Positions 1 through 8,960 of a stretch of 38,585 bases of DNA are shown in pieces. The stretch is from contig JBFWYO010000047.1 of NCBI GenBank assembly GCA_050186335.1, forward strand, positions 1-38,585. The letters are read 5' to 3'. Position 1 is the stretch's first letter; the number at the start of each line of letters is the position of its first letter. Source of the DNA: JBFWYO01 sp050186335 (GTDB lineage: Bacteria > Pseudomonadota > Alphaproteobacteria > Bin65). A program made the translations under genes and the position numbers. The notes beneath the pieces are model-generated. The model was not told where the DNA came from and searched no databases. It saw only the letters and a list, made by a program, of their open reading frames with translations.

Positions 1-64
1 TATTCAACGGATTGGCGGCGAAGCGCGGAGCCCGCCAAGGTTTTGCCCGCGGCCTGGGCGTGCT

Positions 65-1927
65 ATGGTCCGCGCGGCCGCCAGCATGCAGGAGCCGCCC
101 GCGTTGAGTACCGCCCGAAAGAAGAAGCGCCTCGCCATCGACCGGCAAACCTGGCCGATCGTCAAACGCATCGTGCGCGAGTATATGCGCCGGCACTGGC
201 CGCGACTGCTGCTCGCGCTCGCCTGCATGGTCGTAGCCGCTGCGGCGACCGCGGCCATGGCGAAGTACATCGAGCCGATCCTGGACGGCGCCATGAAGGG
301 CGGCACGATGGCGGAGCTATACGTCATTTGCGGGATCATTCTTGGCATCTTCCTCGCCAAGGGCTTCGCGACATATGGCGAGGCGGTGCTGATGGCCCAT
401 GTCGGCCAGCGCATCATCGCCGACATCCAGATCAAGATGTATGACCACGTGATCCGCTCGGACCTGGCGTATCTGCACAACACGTCGACCGGCAAGCTGA
501 TCTCGAATTTCACCAACGACGTGACGCAGATGCGCGCGGTGACCACAGATGCCGTGATCGGCATCGGCAAGGACACGCTGACGCTGATCTTCCTGGTCGG
601 CCTGATGTTCTACCAGGACTGGATCCTGGCCTGCGTCGCGTTCTTCGTGTTTCCGGTCGCATTCTACCCGATCATCCGCATCGGCCGGCGCATGCGCAAA
701 GTCTCCGCCAATACGCAGAACGAGATGGCACAGTTCACGACCTTGCTCGACGAGTCGTTCCAGGGCGCGCGGCACGTCAAGGCGTACGGCATGGAGAACT
801 ATGAGACCGGCCGCGCGACCGGCGTCATCGACAAGATTTTCAAGCTCAACGTCAAAGCCAACCGGGTCAAGAACGCGTCGCACCCGATCATGGAGACGCT
901 CGGCGGGTTCGCCATCGTCGCGGTCACGATCTACGGCGGCTGGCAGGTGCTGCACGGCGGCAAAACACCCGGCGCGTTCTTCTCGTTCGTCACGGCACTG
1001 CTGCTGGCATACGAGCCGATGAAGAAGCTGGCGCGCCTGAATGCCAATCTGCAGCAGGGCCTGGCCGCCGCGCAGCGCGTGTTCAAGCTGCTCGACGACA
1101 AACCCGTGATCGTCGACAAGCCGGACGCGAAAGTGCTGCGCGAGGTCAAGGGCGAGGTGCGGTTCAACGACGTGACCTTCGCCTACCGGCCGGATCTGGA
1201 GACGCTGCACAATCTGACGCTCGATATACCGGCCGGGCGCACCGTGGCGCTGGTCGGGCCGTCGGGCGGCGGCAAGTCGACGATCCTGAACCTGATCCCG
1301 CGCTTCTACGACGTGCAGAGCGGCAGCGTCACCGTCGACGGCAACGACGTGCGCGACGTGACCTTGGCCTCGCTGCGCGCGCATATCGGCCTGGTCAGCC
1401 AGGAAATCAGCCTGTTCGACGACAGCGTGCGCGCCAACATCGCGTACGGCAAGCAGACCGCGACCGAAGCCGAGATCGTCGCGGCGGCGAAGGCCGCGGC
1501 AGCGCATGATTTCATCCTGCTATTGCCAAACGGCTACGATACGCCGGTCGGCGCGCACGGCGTAAAGCTGTCCGGCGGCCAACGGCAGCGCCTGGCGATC
1601 GCGCGCGCAATGCTGAAAAATGCGCCGATCCTGCTGCTCGACGAAGCGACCTCGTCGCTCGACACCGAGTCCGAGCGCCAGGTGCAGGCGACGCTGAAAT
1701 CGCTCATGGCCGGACGTACGACGCTGATCATTGCGCATCGGCTGACCACCGTGGTCGATGCGGATATCATCTATGTAGTCGACGGCGGACGGGTGGTCGA
1801 ACAAGGCTCGCATCGCCAATTGCTCGCCAAAGGCGGAGTGTATGCCGGCCTCAATGCGACGCAAATGGCGTCGGACAGCGAACCGGTGCCGCTGTCGCGC
1901 GTTCGCGAAGCGGCCGGACGCACTTGA
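65..1927 (+). CDS. msbA: ABC transporter, lipid A/phospholipid flippase (MsbA type)
   Basis: This is an inner-membrane half-transporter with a fused membrane and ATPase domain, up to 620 residues, close to the usual 580-600 of MsbA. The N-terminal ~330 residues carry the hydrophobic segments of an ABC exporter domain. The nucleotide-binding domain shows Walker A GPSGGGKST (398-406), signature LSGGQ (502-506), Walker B ending LLLDE (523-527) and the H-loop histidine (about 558), so it should be active. It heads a four-gene overlapping run with an acyltransferase, waaA and lpxK, which points to lipid A core export rather than drug efflux; that assignment rests on context. The start is uncertain: ATG at 65 and 86 lack a ribosome site, whereas AGGAG at 90-94 lies 9 nt before an in-frame TTG at 104. 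The stop codon overlaps the TTG start of the next gene. Confidence 0.9.
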   Translation: MVRAAASMQEPPALSTARKKKRLAIDRQTWPIVKRIVREYMRRHWPRLLLALACMVVAAAATAAMAKYIEPILDGAMKGGTMAELYVICGIILGIFLAKGFATYGEAVLMAHVGQRIIADIQIKMYDHVIRSDLAYLHNTSTGKLISNFTNDVTQMRAVTTDAVIGIGKDTLTLIFLVGLMFYQDWILACVAFFVFPVAFYPIIRIGRRMRKVSANTQNEMAQFTTLLDESFQGARHVKAYGMENYETGRATGVIDKIFKLNVKANRVKNASHPIMETLGGFAIVAVTIYGGWQVLHGGKTPGAFFSFVTALLLAYEPMKKLARLNANLQQGLAAAQRVFKLLDDKPVIVDKPDAKVLREVKGEVRFNDVTFAYRPDLETLHNLTLDIPAGRTVALVGPSGGGKSTILNLIPRFYDVQSGSVTVDGNDVRDVTLASLRAHIGLVSQEISLFDDSVRANIAYGKQTATEAEIVAAAKAAAAHDFILLLPNGYDTPVGAHGVKLSGGQRQRLAIARAMLKNAPILLLDEATSSLDTESERQVQATLKSLMAGRTTLIIAHRLTTVVDADIIYVVDGGRVVEQGSHRQLLAKGGVYAGLNATQMASDSEPVPLSRVREAAGRT

Positions 1928-2667
1928 AGCTCACCAAACGCATCATCTCCTCGCCGGTCGCCCGCGGCATCATCGCCTCGATCGTCGTCGCGTATTTGCG
2001 CTTCGTCCACTGGACCACGCGCTGGCAGACGCTCGACGGCGAACCGTGGTGTGCGCAAGTGAACGGCAAGCAGCCCTATATCGGCTGCTTTTGGCACGCA
2101 CGCATGCTGATGATGTTCTTCTTCCGGCTGCGCTACGGGCCGGACCGGCTGACCATGCTGATTTCCGCCCATCGCGATGGCCAGCTGATCTCCCAGGCCT
2201 CGGCCAAGCTGGGCGTTCCGACCATTGTCGGATCCACCAAGAAAGGCGGCATGCGCGCGCTGCGGGACGCGCTGCGCGCCTTCAAAGACGGCTGGTGCGT
2301 CTGCTTCACGCCCGACGGACCGCGCGGCCCGCGTATGCGCGCCGCCGACGGCATCGTCATGGCGGCGCGCCTCGGCGGCGTGCCGATCCTCGCGGTGACG
2401 TATTCGACCCGCTTTCGCATCGTGTTCAATTCGTGGGACCGGTTCATTCTGCCGCTGCCGTTCGGCCGCGGCGTTTTTATTTCGAGCGCGCCGATCCATG
2501 TGCCGCGCGATGCCGATGCGGCGGCGATCGAGCGCGCCCGCCTGCAGCTCGAAAATACCTTGAACGAAATGACGGCCCGGGCCGATCGCCTGTGCGGTCA
2601 CGCGCCGATCGAACCGGCGCCGCCGAGGCCGGCCGCACCGCGCGGCACCGAGCAGGTGTCGCCATGA
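1924..2667 (+). CDS. DUF374-family lysophospholipid acyltransferase
   Basis: A 247-residue protein of the DUF374 branch of the LPLAT superfamily, which transfers acyl chains in lipid A or phospholipid synthesis at the inner face of the inner membrane. Family marks are the N-terminal hydrophobic stretch (about 10-25), the SAHRDGQLIS block that carries the His/Asp acyltransferase motif, and the FTPDGPRGP substrate-binding block. The start is TTG at 1924, in the four-base overlap TTGA with the msbA stop; no nearer ATG gives the conserved N-terminus. It sits directly before waaA, the usual alphaproteobacterial position, so a role as a Kdo-lipid A late acyltransferase is likely, but the exact acceptor cannot be read from sequence. 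The C-terminal ~20 residues are proline/arginine-rich and probably disordered. Confidence 0.88.
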   Translation: MKLTKRIISSPVARGIIASIVVAYLRFVHWTTRWQTLDGEPWCAQVNGKQPYIGCFWHARMLMMFFFRLRYGPDRLTMLISAHRDGQLISQASAKLGVPTIVGSTKKGGMRALRDALRAFKDGWCVCFTPDGPRGPRMRAADGIVMAARLGGVPILAVTYSTRFRIVFNSWDRFILPLPFGRGVFISSAPIHVPRDADAAAIERARLQLENTLNEMTARADRLCGHAPIEPAPPRPAAPRGTEQVSP

Positions 2668-3959
2668 TGCTGTCCTTGTACCGGTTCGGCTCGACGATCC
2701 TGGCGCCGATCTACTGGCTCGTGCTCCAGCAGCGGCGCAACCGCGGCAAGGAGGACGCCAGCCGCTTTGCCGAGCGGATCGGCTACGCCGAGCGGCCGCG
2801 GCCGCCGGGCCGCCTGGTTTGGGTCCACGGTGCCTCGGTCGGCGAATCGCTGTCCGCCCTGCCGCTGATCGAGCGATTGCTCGACGGCGACGATAGCCTC
2901 CATGTCGTCGTCACCACGGGCACGGTCACCTCGGCGCAAATGCTGCAGGATCGCTTGCCGCCGCGCGCCTTCCATCAGTTCGTGCCGATCGACCGCGCGC
3001 CGTGGGTGCGCCGGTTCCTGCGCCACTGGCGACCCGACGCCGCGCTGTGGCTGGAATCGGAATTATGGCCGAACCTGTTGATCGAGACCGCGCGCGCCAA
3101 TGTGCCGATGGTGCTGATCAACGGACGCATGTCGGATCGCTCGTTCGCGCGCTGGCGGCGCTGGCCGCACCTGATCGGCAGCATGCTGCGCGCGTTCGAT
3201 CTGTGCCTGGTGCAGAGCGCGGAAGACGGCAAGCGCTTCGCCGCACTGGGCGCGCGGCGCGTCGAATGCCCGGGCAATTTGAAATTCACCTCGAAGCCGC
3301 TGGCCGCCGACCCCGACGCGCTGGACGAGATGCAGTCCGCGGTGATCGGGCGACCGGTCTGGATGGCGGCGAGCACGCATGCAGGCGAGGAGAAGATCGT
3401 CGGCAACGCGGTCAAGCTGCTCAAATCCGCCGGCCCACAACCGCTCTGCATCGTCGTGCCGCGCCATGCCGACCGTGGCGACAGCATCGAAGGCGAGCTC
3501 AAGCCGCTTGGTCTGAACGTGCTCCGGCGCAGCCGCGGCGAACTGCCGCGTGCGGACACGGATCTGTATTTGGCCGATACGATGGGCGAACTGGGCATTT
3601 TCTATCGCCTTTCGAGCGTCGTACTGGTCGGCGGTTCGCTGGTGCCGCACGGCGGGCAGAACCCGCTCGAGGCCGCGCAGCTGGATTGCGCCATACTGCA
3701 CGGCCCGCACATGGGCAATTTCCGCGAGATCACGCAGTTGCTCGACGAGGCGCACGCCACCATCGTCGTGCGGGACGCCGCCGATCTCGCCGCCGCGGTG
3801 CAGGATCTGTTCCGGCACCGCCAACTGCGCGACCAGCGCGCCGAGCTGGCGCATCAGGTGGTGCTTGGCCAGCAGGACGTGTTGGAGCGGGTCATGGCGG
3901 CGCTGACGCCGTATGTCGTGCCCGCCAGGCAGGGAACAGGCACCGATGCGCGCGCCTGA
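2664..3959 (+). CDS. waaA: 3-deoxy-D-manno-octulosonic acid (Kdo) transferase
   Basis: WaaA/KdtA transfers Kdo from CMP-Kdo to the lipid A precursor at the cytoplasmic face of the inner membrane. The 431-residue product has an N-terminal membrane anchor (about 8-22), then HGASVGE at 55-61 with the presumed catalytic base Glu61, the acceptor-side block ESELWPN, and in the C-terminal GT-B half CPGNLK, PRH, DTMGELG and the GGSLVPHGGQNPLE nucleotide-sugar site. Length and motif order match the family. The start ATG at 2664 overlaps the upstream stop (ATGA); a second ATG follows at 2667. It overlaps lpxK by 14 bases, so the four lipid A genes are probably translated in a coupled way. Whether it adds one or two Kdo residues cannot be told. 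Confidence 0.96.
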   Translation: MMLSLYRFGSTILAPIYWLVLQQRRNRGKEDASRFAERIGYAERPRPPGRLVWVHGASVGESLSALPLIERLLDGDDSLHVVVTTGTVTSAQMLQDRLPPRAFHQFVPIDRAPWVRRFLRHWRPDAALWLESELWPNLLIETARANVPMVLINGRMSDRSFARWRRWPHLIGSMLRAFDLCLVQSAEDGKRFAALGARRVECPGNLKFTSKPLAADPDALDEMQSAVIGRPVWMAASTHAGEEKIVGNAVKLLKSAGPQPLCIVVPRHADRGDSIEGELKPLGLNVLRRSRGELPRADTDLYLADTMGELGIFYRLSSVVLVGGSLVPHGGQNPLEAAQLDCAILHGPHMGNFREITQLLDEAHATIVVRDAADLAAAVQDLFRHRQLRDQRAELAHQVVLGQQDVLERVMAALTPYVVPARQGTGTDARA

Positions 3960-4911
3960 ATTCTGGCGTCGGCGCGGCGTGACCTCCGCCCTGCTATGGC
4001 CGGTCGGACAGATCGCCTATGCCGTCGCCAGGTTGCGGGCGCAGCGGATCAAACCGGCGAAGCTCGGCATTCCGGTCATCTGCATCGGCAATGTGACGGC
4101 CGGCGGCTCGGGCAAGACGCCGACCGCGATCGCCGTTGCGCAGATGCTGCGCGATGCCGGCAAGCGCCCGCATTTCCTGCTGCGCGGCTATGGCGGCCGC
4201 GAGCGCGGGCCGTTGCGCGTCGAGCCCGGCAAACACGATCACCTTGCGGTCGGCGACGAAGCGCTCGTGCTGGCGCGCCGCGGACCGACTTGGATATCCC
4301 GCGATCGCGCCGCGGGTGCACGCGCCGCCGAAGCGGCCGGCGCCGACGTCATCGTGATGGACGACGGGTTCCAGAATCCGAGCATCGCCAAGGATTTTTC
4401 CATTCTGGTTTTTGACGGCGGCTTCGGCGTCGGCAACAACCGGCTGATCCCGGGCGGCCCGTTGCGCGAACCGCTGGCAGCCGGCCTGGCACGCGCCGAT
4501 GCCGTGCTGGTGATCGGCGACGACACATCCGGCATCGTCGATGCGATCGGCAACCGCAAGATATTACGCGCGCGCTTCGTGCCGGGCGTCGAAACCCAAC
4601 AATTGATCGGCCGCAGCGTCGTCGCCTTCGCCGGCATCGGCCGGCCGGAAAAATTTTTCGAGACCTTGGTCCACCTGGGCGCCAAGCTGGTCGAAGCGGT
4701 GCCGTTCGCCGATCATCACGATTACTCGCCGGACGAAATCATGTTCGTGCTCGAGATGGCGGCCGAACGGAACGCCGTGGCGGTGACCACGGAGAAGGAT
4801 TTCATGCGCCTGAATGCCGACATGCAGGCGATGGTCGAAGTAGCGCCGGTAAGGCTCGAGTTCGAGGACCCGACCGCGCTGGAAGCCGCGCTGTTGAAAT
4901 TGTTCAAGTAA
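3946..4911 (+). CDS. lpxK: Tetraacyldisaccharide 4'-kinase
   Basis: LpxK phosphorylates the 4' position of the lipid A disaccharide before Kdo addition. The 321-residue protein has the expected N-terminal hydrophobic segment (about 12-30), the P-loop GGSGKT at 53-58, the DDGFQNP block, RLIPGGPLREP, the F-DHHDYS region and the C-terminal TTEKDFMRL motif. I chose ATG 3946, inside the end of waaA, since it gives the typical N-terminus; the frame is open to an ATG at 3913 but that would add 11 unconserved residues. It is the last gene of the lipid A operon: ten bases after its stop begins a palindromic repeat that lies between it and the converging M23 peptidase gene and could serve as a two-way transcription stop. 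Confidence 0.96.
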   Translation: MRAPEFWRRRGVTSALLWPVGQIAYAVARLRAQRIKPAKLGIPVICIGNVTAGGSGKTPTAIAVAQMLRDAGKRPHFLLRGYGGRERGPLRVEPGKHDHLAVGDEALVLARRGPTWISRDRAAGARAAEAAGADVIVMDDGFQNPSIAKDFSILVFDGGFGVGNNRLIPGGPLREPLAAGLARADAVLVIGDDTSGIVDAIGNRKILRARFVPGVETQQLIGRSVVAFAGIGRPEKFFETLVHLGAKLVEAVPFADHHDYSPDEIMFVLEMAAERNAVAVTTEKDFMRLNADMQAMVEVAPVRLEFEDPTALEAALLKLFK

Positions 4912-4921
4912 AATTCAAGCC

Positions 4922-5028
4922 ATCATCCCGGCCGAAGTGCAGCGGCGAGCCGGGATCCAGAGTCGGTCCGTATTTGCCGCTCCTGAACCCCGGATCTGCG
5001 CGCCACGCGGCGCTTGTCCGGGGTGACA
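4922..5028 (-). repeat. Composite palindromic intergenic repeat, copy 1
   Basis: Two hairpin units lie between the converging lpxK and M23 genes. Unit A (4922-4959) has arms ATCCCGGC and GCCGGGAT (4925-4932 and 4949-4956). Unit B (4984-5028) has arms ACCCCGGA and TCCGGGGT. The whole element recurs in the opposite orientation at 29251-29359, with the same unit order when both are read in one sense, the same GACTCTGG junction before unit A and nearly the same length. A lone unit A occurs at 26620-26658. It resembles dispersed REP-like elements of alphaproteobacterial intergenic regions. No coding potential is apparent. Confidence 0.85.
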
Positions 5029-5031
5029 GGC

Positions 5032-6054
5032 CTAGAGCTTCGCCGGCGGCTGCGGGGGCTGCATAACCGGTTGCGGCGGCGGCGGGCGCGCCATCATGCG
5101 CTGGCCCCGGACCGGAAAATCCCAGGTGCCGGTTTCCGGCTTGAGCGCCAGCGGATAGGCCGGCAGGCCGACCAGCAAACCGGCATCGAGCGACTCGTCG
5201 AACCAGTTCAATCCCCAGTGCAGATGCGGGCCGGTCGACCGGCCGGTCGAGCCGACGCGGCCAAGCAGCTGGCCTTGCTTGACCGTCTCGCCCTGGCTGA
5301 CGGCAATGGCGCTCATATGGATGTAGAGCGTGGACACGCCCATGCCGTGATCGACCATCACCGTCTGCCCGGTGAAATACATGTCGCTGTGCACCAGCGT
5401 CACCGTGCCGGCGGCGGCCGCGACGATCGGCGCGCCCGGCCCGGCGGCAACGTCGACGCCGTAATGCGGACGGCTCGGCTTGCCGTTTAAAATGCGCTGG
5501 CTGCCATAGATGCCCGAGATGCGCCCCTGCGACGGCCAGATGAAGCCGGTTTTGTAGAACGGCAGATCGGAGCGCACCTTGCGCGCCTCGACGATCAGCA
5601 AATACTCCTTTTCGATGCGCGCCATGGTTTCGGGATCGGGCTCGACCAGCTTGGGCGGCAAGCCGTCGATGCGTTGAATCGGATAGCCGCGCTTGGCGAT
5701 CTTGAACTCGCGCCGCTCGATGCCGCCATCTGGAAAAGCCGCCTCGAGCGCGGCCACACCGGCGTAATCGCGGCCGAACCCGAACACGAACGAGCCGTCG
5801 GCGGCAATGGCGAGCGGCTTGTCGTTCAACTTGACGGTGCTGCCCGGCACGGTTTGCCCGATGACCAGACTGCCGGCGGCAAGCTTGCCTCTGAGTTGAA
5901 TCTTGCTGACGGGCTTCGATGCTGCGGGTTTGGTCGGCTTGACCTGGGCCGGTTTGTCCTGGGTCGGCTGGATCTTGTTCGGCGGCGTCTGCTGCTGGGC
6001 CGAAACCGCCGACGCGCCGAAAACCAGCGCCAGAAAGATCGCCAAGGCACGCAT
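5032..6054 (-). CDS. M23 family peptidoglycan endopeptidase (LytM domain)
   Basis: A 340-residue exported peptidase. Residues 1-20 form a signal peptide ending ASAVSA. A proline/lysine-rich linker follows, then a beta-rich middle region, and the LytM/M23 domain in the C-terminal half. All zinc-site motifs are present: HYGVD (first His and Asp ligands) and HLHWG (final His ligand), plus the HM histidine, so the enzyme should cleave peptidoglycan cross-bridges in the periplasm, unlike degenerate EnvC/NlpD activators. The tail is rich in proline and methionine. Its ATG (6054) overlaps the xseA stop, so the two are co-translated. Its place between xseA and the lipid A operon is an observed feature, but no functional link with either is implied. 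Confidence 0.92.
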   Translation of the reverse strand: MRALAIFLALVFGASAVSAQQQTPPNKIQPTQDKPAQVKPTKPAASKPVSKIQLRGKLAAGSLVIGQTVPGSTVKLNDKPLAIAADGSFVFGFGRDYAGVAALEAAFPDGGIERREFKIAKRGYPIQRIDGLPPKLVEPDPETMARIEKEYLLIVEARKVRSDLPFYKTGFIWPSQGRISGIYGSQRILNGKPSRPHYGVDVAAGPGAPIVAAAAGTVTLVHSDMYFTGQTVMVDHGMGVSTLYIHMSAIAVSQGETVKQGQLLGRVGSTGRSTGPHLHWGLNWFDESLDAGLLVGLPAYPLALKPETGTWDFPVRGQRMMARPPPPQPVMQPPQPPAKL

Positions 6055-7499
6055 CACAGCAGGCTCCCCTGCCCGTCGCCGCCGGGCTTCGGCTTGACCG
6101 GCCGCGGCTTCGCGGGCGGCGACGCCGGACCGGCGCCGGCGATACGCGCATCGACCTCGCCGTCGGCGAAACGGATCGTCACGTCGCTGCCGGGTGCCGC
6201 TTGGGCCGCCTGCGTGATCGGCGCACCCGCGCCGCCGCGCACCAGGGCAAAGCCGCGCTCCAGCACGCGCTGATAGGAATAACTTTCGAGCAAGGCGCCG
6301 AGCGAGGCGAGCTTGCGCTCCGCCTGCTCGGTGAGCCTCCGTCCGTTCAGCGTGAGCCGGCGCGTCAATTGCGCCACGCGTTCGCCGCCATGAGCGATTT
6401 TCTGGACCAGATTTTGCCGGTTGAGCCCGGCCGACGCGCGCTCGATCCGATGCCGGCGCACCGTGACCAGGTTGGCGACCGCGTTCGCCAACCGCTCGGA
6501 CCGGTCGTCGAGTCTTTGCGTTGCGGCTTCCAGCACGCGACGCGGATCCGGAACGCCGCGCGCCGCCGAGGCCAAGCGCAGGCGGCGCTCGTCCATCGAC
6601 CGACCCAGACCGCCGACCAGGCGGCGCTGATGATCGAGAATCTCGCCGAGCAGCTTGCTGCGGACCGGCACGGCCATTTCGGCCGCCGCCGTCGGCGTGG
6701 GCGCGCGCAGGTCGGACGCGAAGTCGATCAGCGTCGTGTCGGTTTCGTGGCCGACCGCCGAAATCAGCGGAATTTCCGAGGCCGCCGCGGCGCGCACGAC
6801 AATCTCTTCGTTGAACGCCCAGAGATCTTCCAAACTGCCGCCGCCGCGCGCGACGATCAGCAGATCCGGCCGCGGCACCTTGCCGCCCGCTTCGATGCGG
6901 TTGAAACCGGCAATCGCCGCCGCGACCTGTTCCGCGGCACCCTGGCCCTGCACGAGAACCGGCCACAGCAGCACATGGCGCGGAAACCGATCGGCCAGCC
7001 GATGCAGAATGTCCCGGATCACGGCACCCGTGGGCGACGTGATCACGCCGATGACGTTTGGAAGAAACGGAATCTTGCGCTTGCGCGCCGCGTCGAACAG
7101 GCCTTCGGCAGCGAGCTTTTTCTTGCGTTCCTCGAGCAGCTTGAGCAAAGCGCCCTGGCCGGCGAGTTCCATGGATTCGATGACGATCTGGTACTTCGAG
7201 CGGCCGGGATAGGTGGTCAGCCGGCCGGTCGAGATCACTTCCATGCCGTCTTCGGGCTTGATGGCCAGCTTCCCGGCGGTACCGCGCCAGCACACGGCGT
7301 CGAGTACCGCCTCGTCGTCCTTGAGCGTCATATAAAGATGGCCCGACGCCGCGCGCTTGAAGCCGGAAATCTCGCCGCGCACGCGCACATGGCTGAATTC
7401 GCTTTCGACCATGTGCTTGAGCGCCAGCGACAATTCGCTGACGCTGAATTCGGGCATGTTGGTGCCGGGCGATGCGGCGGCAGACAGGCTGTCGGTCAT
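6054..7499 (-). CDS. xseA: Exodeoxyribonuclease VII large subunit
   Basis: XseA is the catalytic large subunit of exonuclease VII, which with XseB degrades single-stranded DNA in both directions. The 481-residue protein opens with the N-terminal OB-fold (FSVSELS through about residue 110), followed by the exonuclease domain with the conserved GVITSPTGAVIRDI block, the DLLIVARGGGSLEDLWAFNEE block and SAVGHETDTTLIDF, then a long charged helical region and a small C-terminal domain. Length fits the family (about 450-500). Two starts are possible, ATG 7499 and ATG 7457 (MPEFSVSEL); the first is listed. The small subunit XseB is not in this window. It is transcribed divergently from purD across about 95 bp. 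Confidence 0.96.
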   Translation of the reverse strand: MTDSLSAAASPGTNMPEFSVSELSLALKHMVESEFSHVRVRGEISGFKRAASGHLYMTLKDDEAVLDAVCWRGTAGKLAIKPEDGMEVISTGRLTTYPGRSKYQIVIESMELAGQGALLKLLEERKKKLAAEGLFDAARKRKIPFLPNVIGVITSPTGAVIRDILHRLADRFPRHVLLWPVLVQGQGAAEQVAAAIAGFNRIEAGGKVPRPDLLIVARGGGSLEDLWAFNEEIVVRAAAASEIPLISAVGHETDTTLIDFASDLRAPTPTAAAEMAVPVRSKLLGEILDHQRRLVGGLGRSMDERRLRLASAARGVPDPRRVLEAATQRLDDRSERLANAVANLVTVRRHRIERASAGLNRQNLVQKIAHGGERVAQLTRRLTLNGRRLTEQAERKLASLGALLESYSYQRVLERGFALVRGGAGAPITQAAQAAPGSDVTIRFADGEVDARIAGAGPASPPAKPRPVKPKPGGDGQGSLL

Positions 7500-7539
7500 G
7501 GGCGCAATATAGCCCACGGCGCGCCGCGCGCCACGCGGC

Positions 7540-7568
7540 TTGACAGGGTCGGCCGCCGCCTGCAAAAG
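7540..7568 (+). promoter_or_regulatory. Candidate purD promoter
   Basis: A perfect TTGACA (7540-7545) lies in the purD-xseA divergent gap. The hexamer 17 bp further on (CAAAAG, 7563-7568) is a poor -10 match, so this is only a candidate. A strong purine-rich ribosome site (AGGGGGAAG) follows just before the purD ATG. Confidence 0.3.
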
Positions 7569-7594
7569 CGAAGCGTTGCAAGGGGGAAGTCTGC

Positions 7595-8884
7595 ATGCAC
7601 GTGCTGGTGATCGGATCGGGCGGCCGGGAACACGCGCTGTGCTGGGCGATTTCAGCCTCGCCCCTGTGCGACGCCCTGTTCTGCGCGCCGGGCAACGCCG
7701 GCATTGCCGAGTACGCAACGCTGTTGGCGGTCGGCGCCGAGGACATCGACGGCATCGTCGCACTGGCGCAGAAGGAACGCATCGATTTCGTCGTCGTCGG
7801 CCCCGAAGCGCCGCTGGTCAAAGGCCTGGTCGACCGGCTGGAGGCCGCCGGCATCAAGGCGTTCGGCCCGTCGCAGGCGGCCGCGCGGCTCGAGGGCTCG
7901 AAAGGCTTCACCAAGGATATTTGCGCGAAATACCGGATTCCGACCGCGGCCTATGAGCGCTTCACCGATGCCGGCGCGGCGCGCGCCTATGTCAGAAAAC
8001 ACGGCGCACCGATCGTCGTCAAAGCCGATGGGCTGGCGGCCGGCAAGGGCGTCGTCGTGGCGCTGACCGAAGCCGAAGCGCTGGCCGCCATCGACGCGAT
8101 GATGACGGAAAAGCAATTCGGCGCCGCCGGGACCGAACTGGTGATCGAAGAATTCATGGACGGCGAAGAAGCGTCCTATCTGGTGATCGCCGACGGTCAG
8201 GATTATGTGCCGCTTGCCTCGGCGCAGGATCACAAGCGCGTCGGCGACGGCGATGTCGGTCCGAACACCGGCGGGATGGGCGCCTATTCGCCCGCCCCCG
8301 TGGTCACCGACGAAGTCGAGGCGCAGATCAAATCCCGCGTGATCGGTCCCATGCTGGCGGCGATGGCGGCGGAGGGCTGTCCGTTCAAGGGAATCTTATA
8401 TGCAGGGCTGATGATCACCGACCAAGGGCCGAAGGTCGTCGAGTTCAACGTGCGTTTCGGCGATCCGGAATGCCAGCCGCTGATGCTGCGCCTGAAATCC
8501 GATCTGTTGCCGGCGCTGATCGCCGCGCGCGACGGCGTGCTCAAGCATTTCGATCTGCGCTGGCACGACGATGCCGCCGTCTGCGTGGTCATGGCCGCCA
8601 AAGGCTATCCCGGCGATTATTTGAAGAATACCGAGATCAGGAACATCGCGGCGGCCGACGCGCTCGACGGCGTGAAGGTATTCCACGCCGGCACCAGGCA
8701 GGACGGTGCGAGGCTTGTTTCGGTGGGCGGCCGCGTGCTCGGCGTCACCGCGCTCGGCAAGACGATTGCCGATGCACAACGGCGTGCCTACGAAGCGGTC
8801 GACAAAATCGACTGGAAGGACGGATTCTGCCGCCGCGATATCGGCTGGCGGGCGATTGGGCGCTCGGGCGGCGCTCGAAAATAA
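7595..8884 (+). CDS. purD: Phosphoribosylamine-glycine ligase
   Basis: PurD (GARS) joins glycine to phosphoribosylamine using ATP, the second step of de novo purine synthesis, in the cytosol. The 429-residue protein starts with the GSGGREHAL nucleotide-fold motif (about 7-15), then PGNAGI, GPEAPLV, the ATP-grasp lid VKADGLAAGKGV, the HKRVGDGDVGPNTGGMGAYSPAP signature and FNVRFGDPE, which supplies the metal ligands. Length and motif order are normal. ATG 7595 is preceded by AGGGGGAAG at good spacing. The gene stands alone, divergent from xseA and convergent with a small secreted-protein gene; xseA and purD adjacency is common in alphaproteobacteria. Confidence 0.97.
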   Translation: MHVLVIGSGGREHALCWAISASPLCDALFCAPGNAGIAEYATLLAVGAEDIDGIVALAQKERIDFVVVGPEAPLVKGLVDRLEAAGIKAFGPSQAAARLEGSKGFTKDICAKYRIPTAAYERFTDAGAARAYVRKHGAPIVVKADGLAAGKGVVVALTEAEALAAIDAMMTEKQFGAAGTELVIEEFMDGEEASYLVIADGQDYVPLASAQDHKRVGDGDVGPNTGGMGAYSPAPVVTDEVEAQIKSRVIGPMLAAMAAEGCPFKGILYAGLMITDQGPKVVEFNVRFGDPECQPLMLRLKSDLLPALIAARDGVLKHFDLRWHDDAAVCVVMAAKGYPGDYLKNTEIRNIAAADALDGVKVFHAGTRQDGARLVSVGGRVLGVTALGKTIADAQRRAYEAVDKIDWKDGFCRRDIGWRAIGRSGGARK

Positions 8885-8890
8885 TCGTCG

Positions 8891-8927
8891 CAAAAGAGAA
8901 CGGCGCCGTTGCGTGTGCCGGCGCCGT
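8891..8927 (-). terminator. Intrinsic terminator between purD and the small secreted-protein gene
   Basis: A perfect 9-bp stem, ACGGCGCCG (8900-8908) and CGGCGCCGT (8919-8927), with a 10-nt loop. Read on the minus strand it is followed by TTCTCTTTTG, a T-rich tail, so it best serves the minus-strand gene ending at 8961; without a T-run on the plus side it is a weaker stop for purD. Confidence 0.7.
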
Positions 8928-8960
8928 CGACTTAATCGCGGTTAACTGCGCGTGTTTCGC

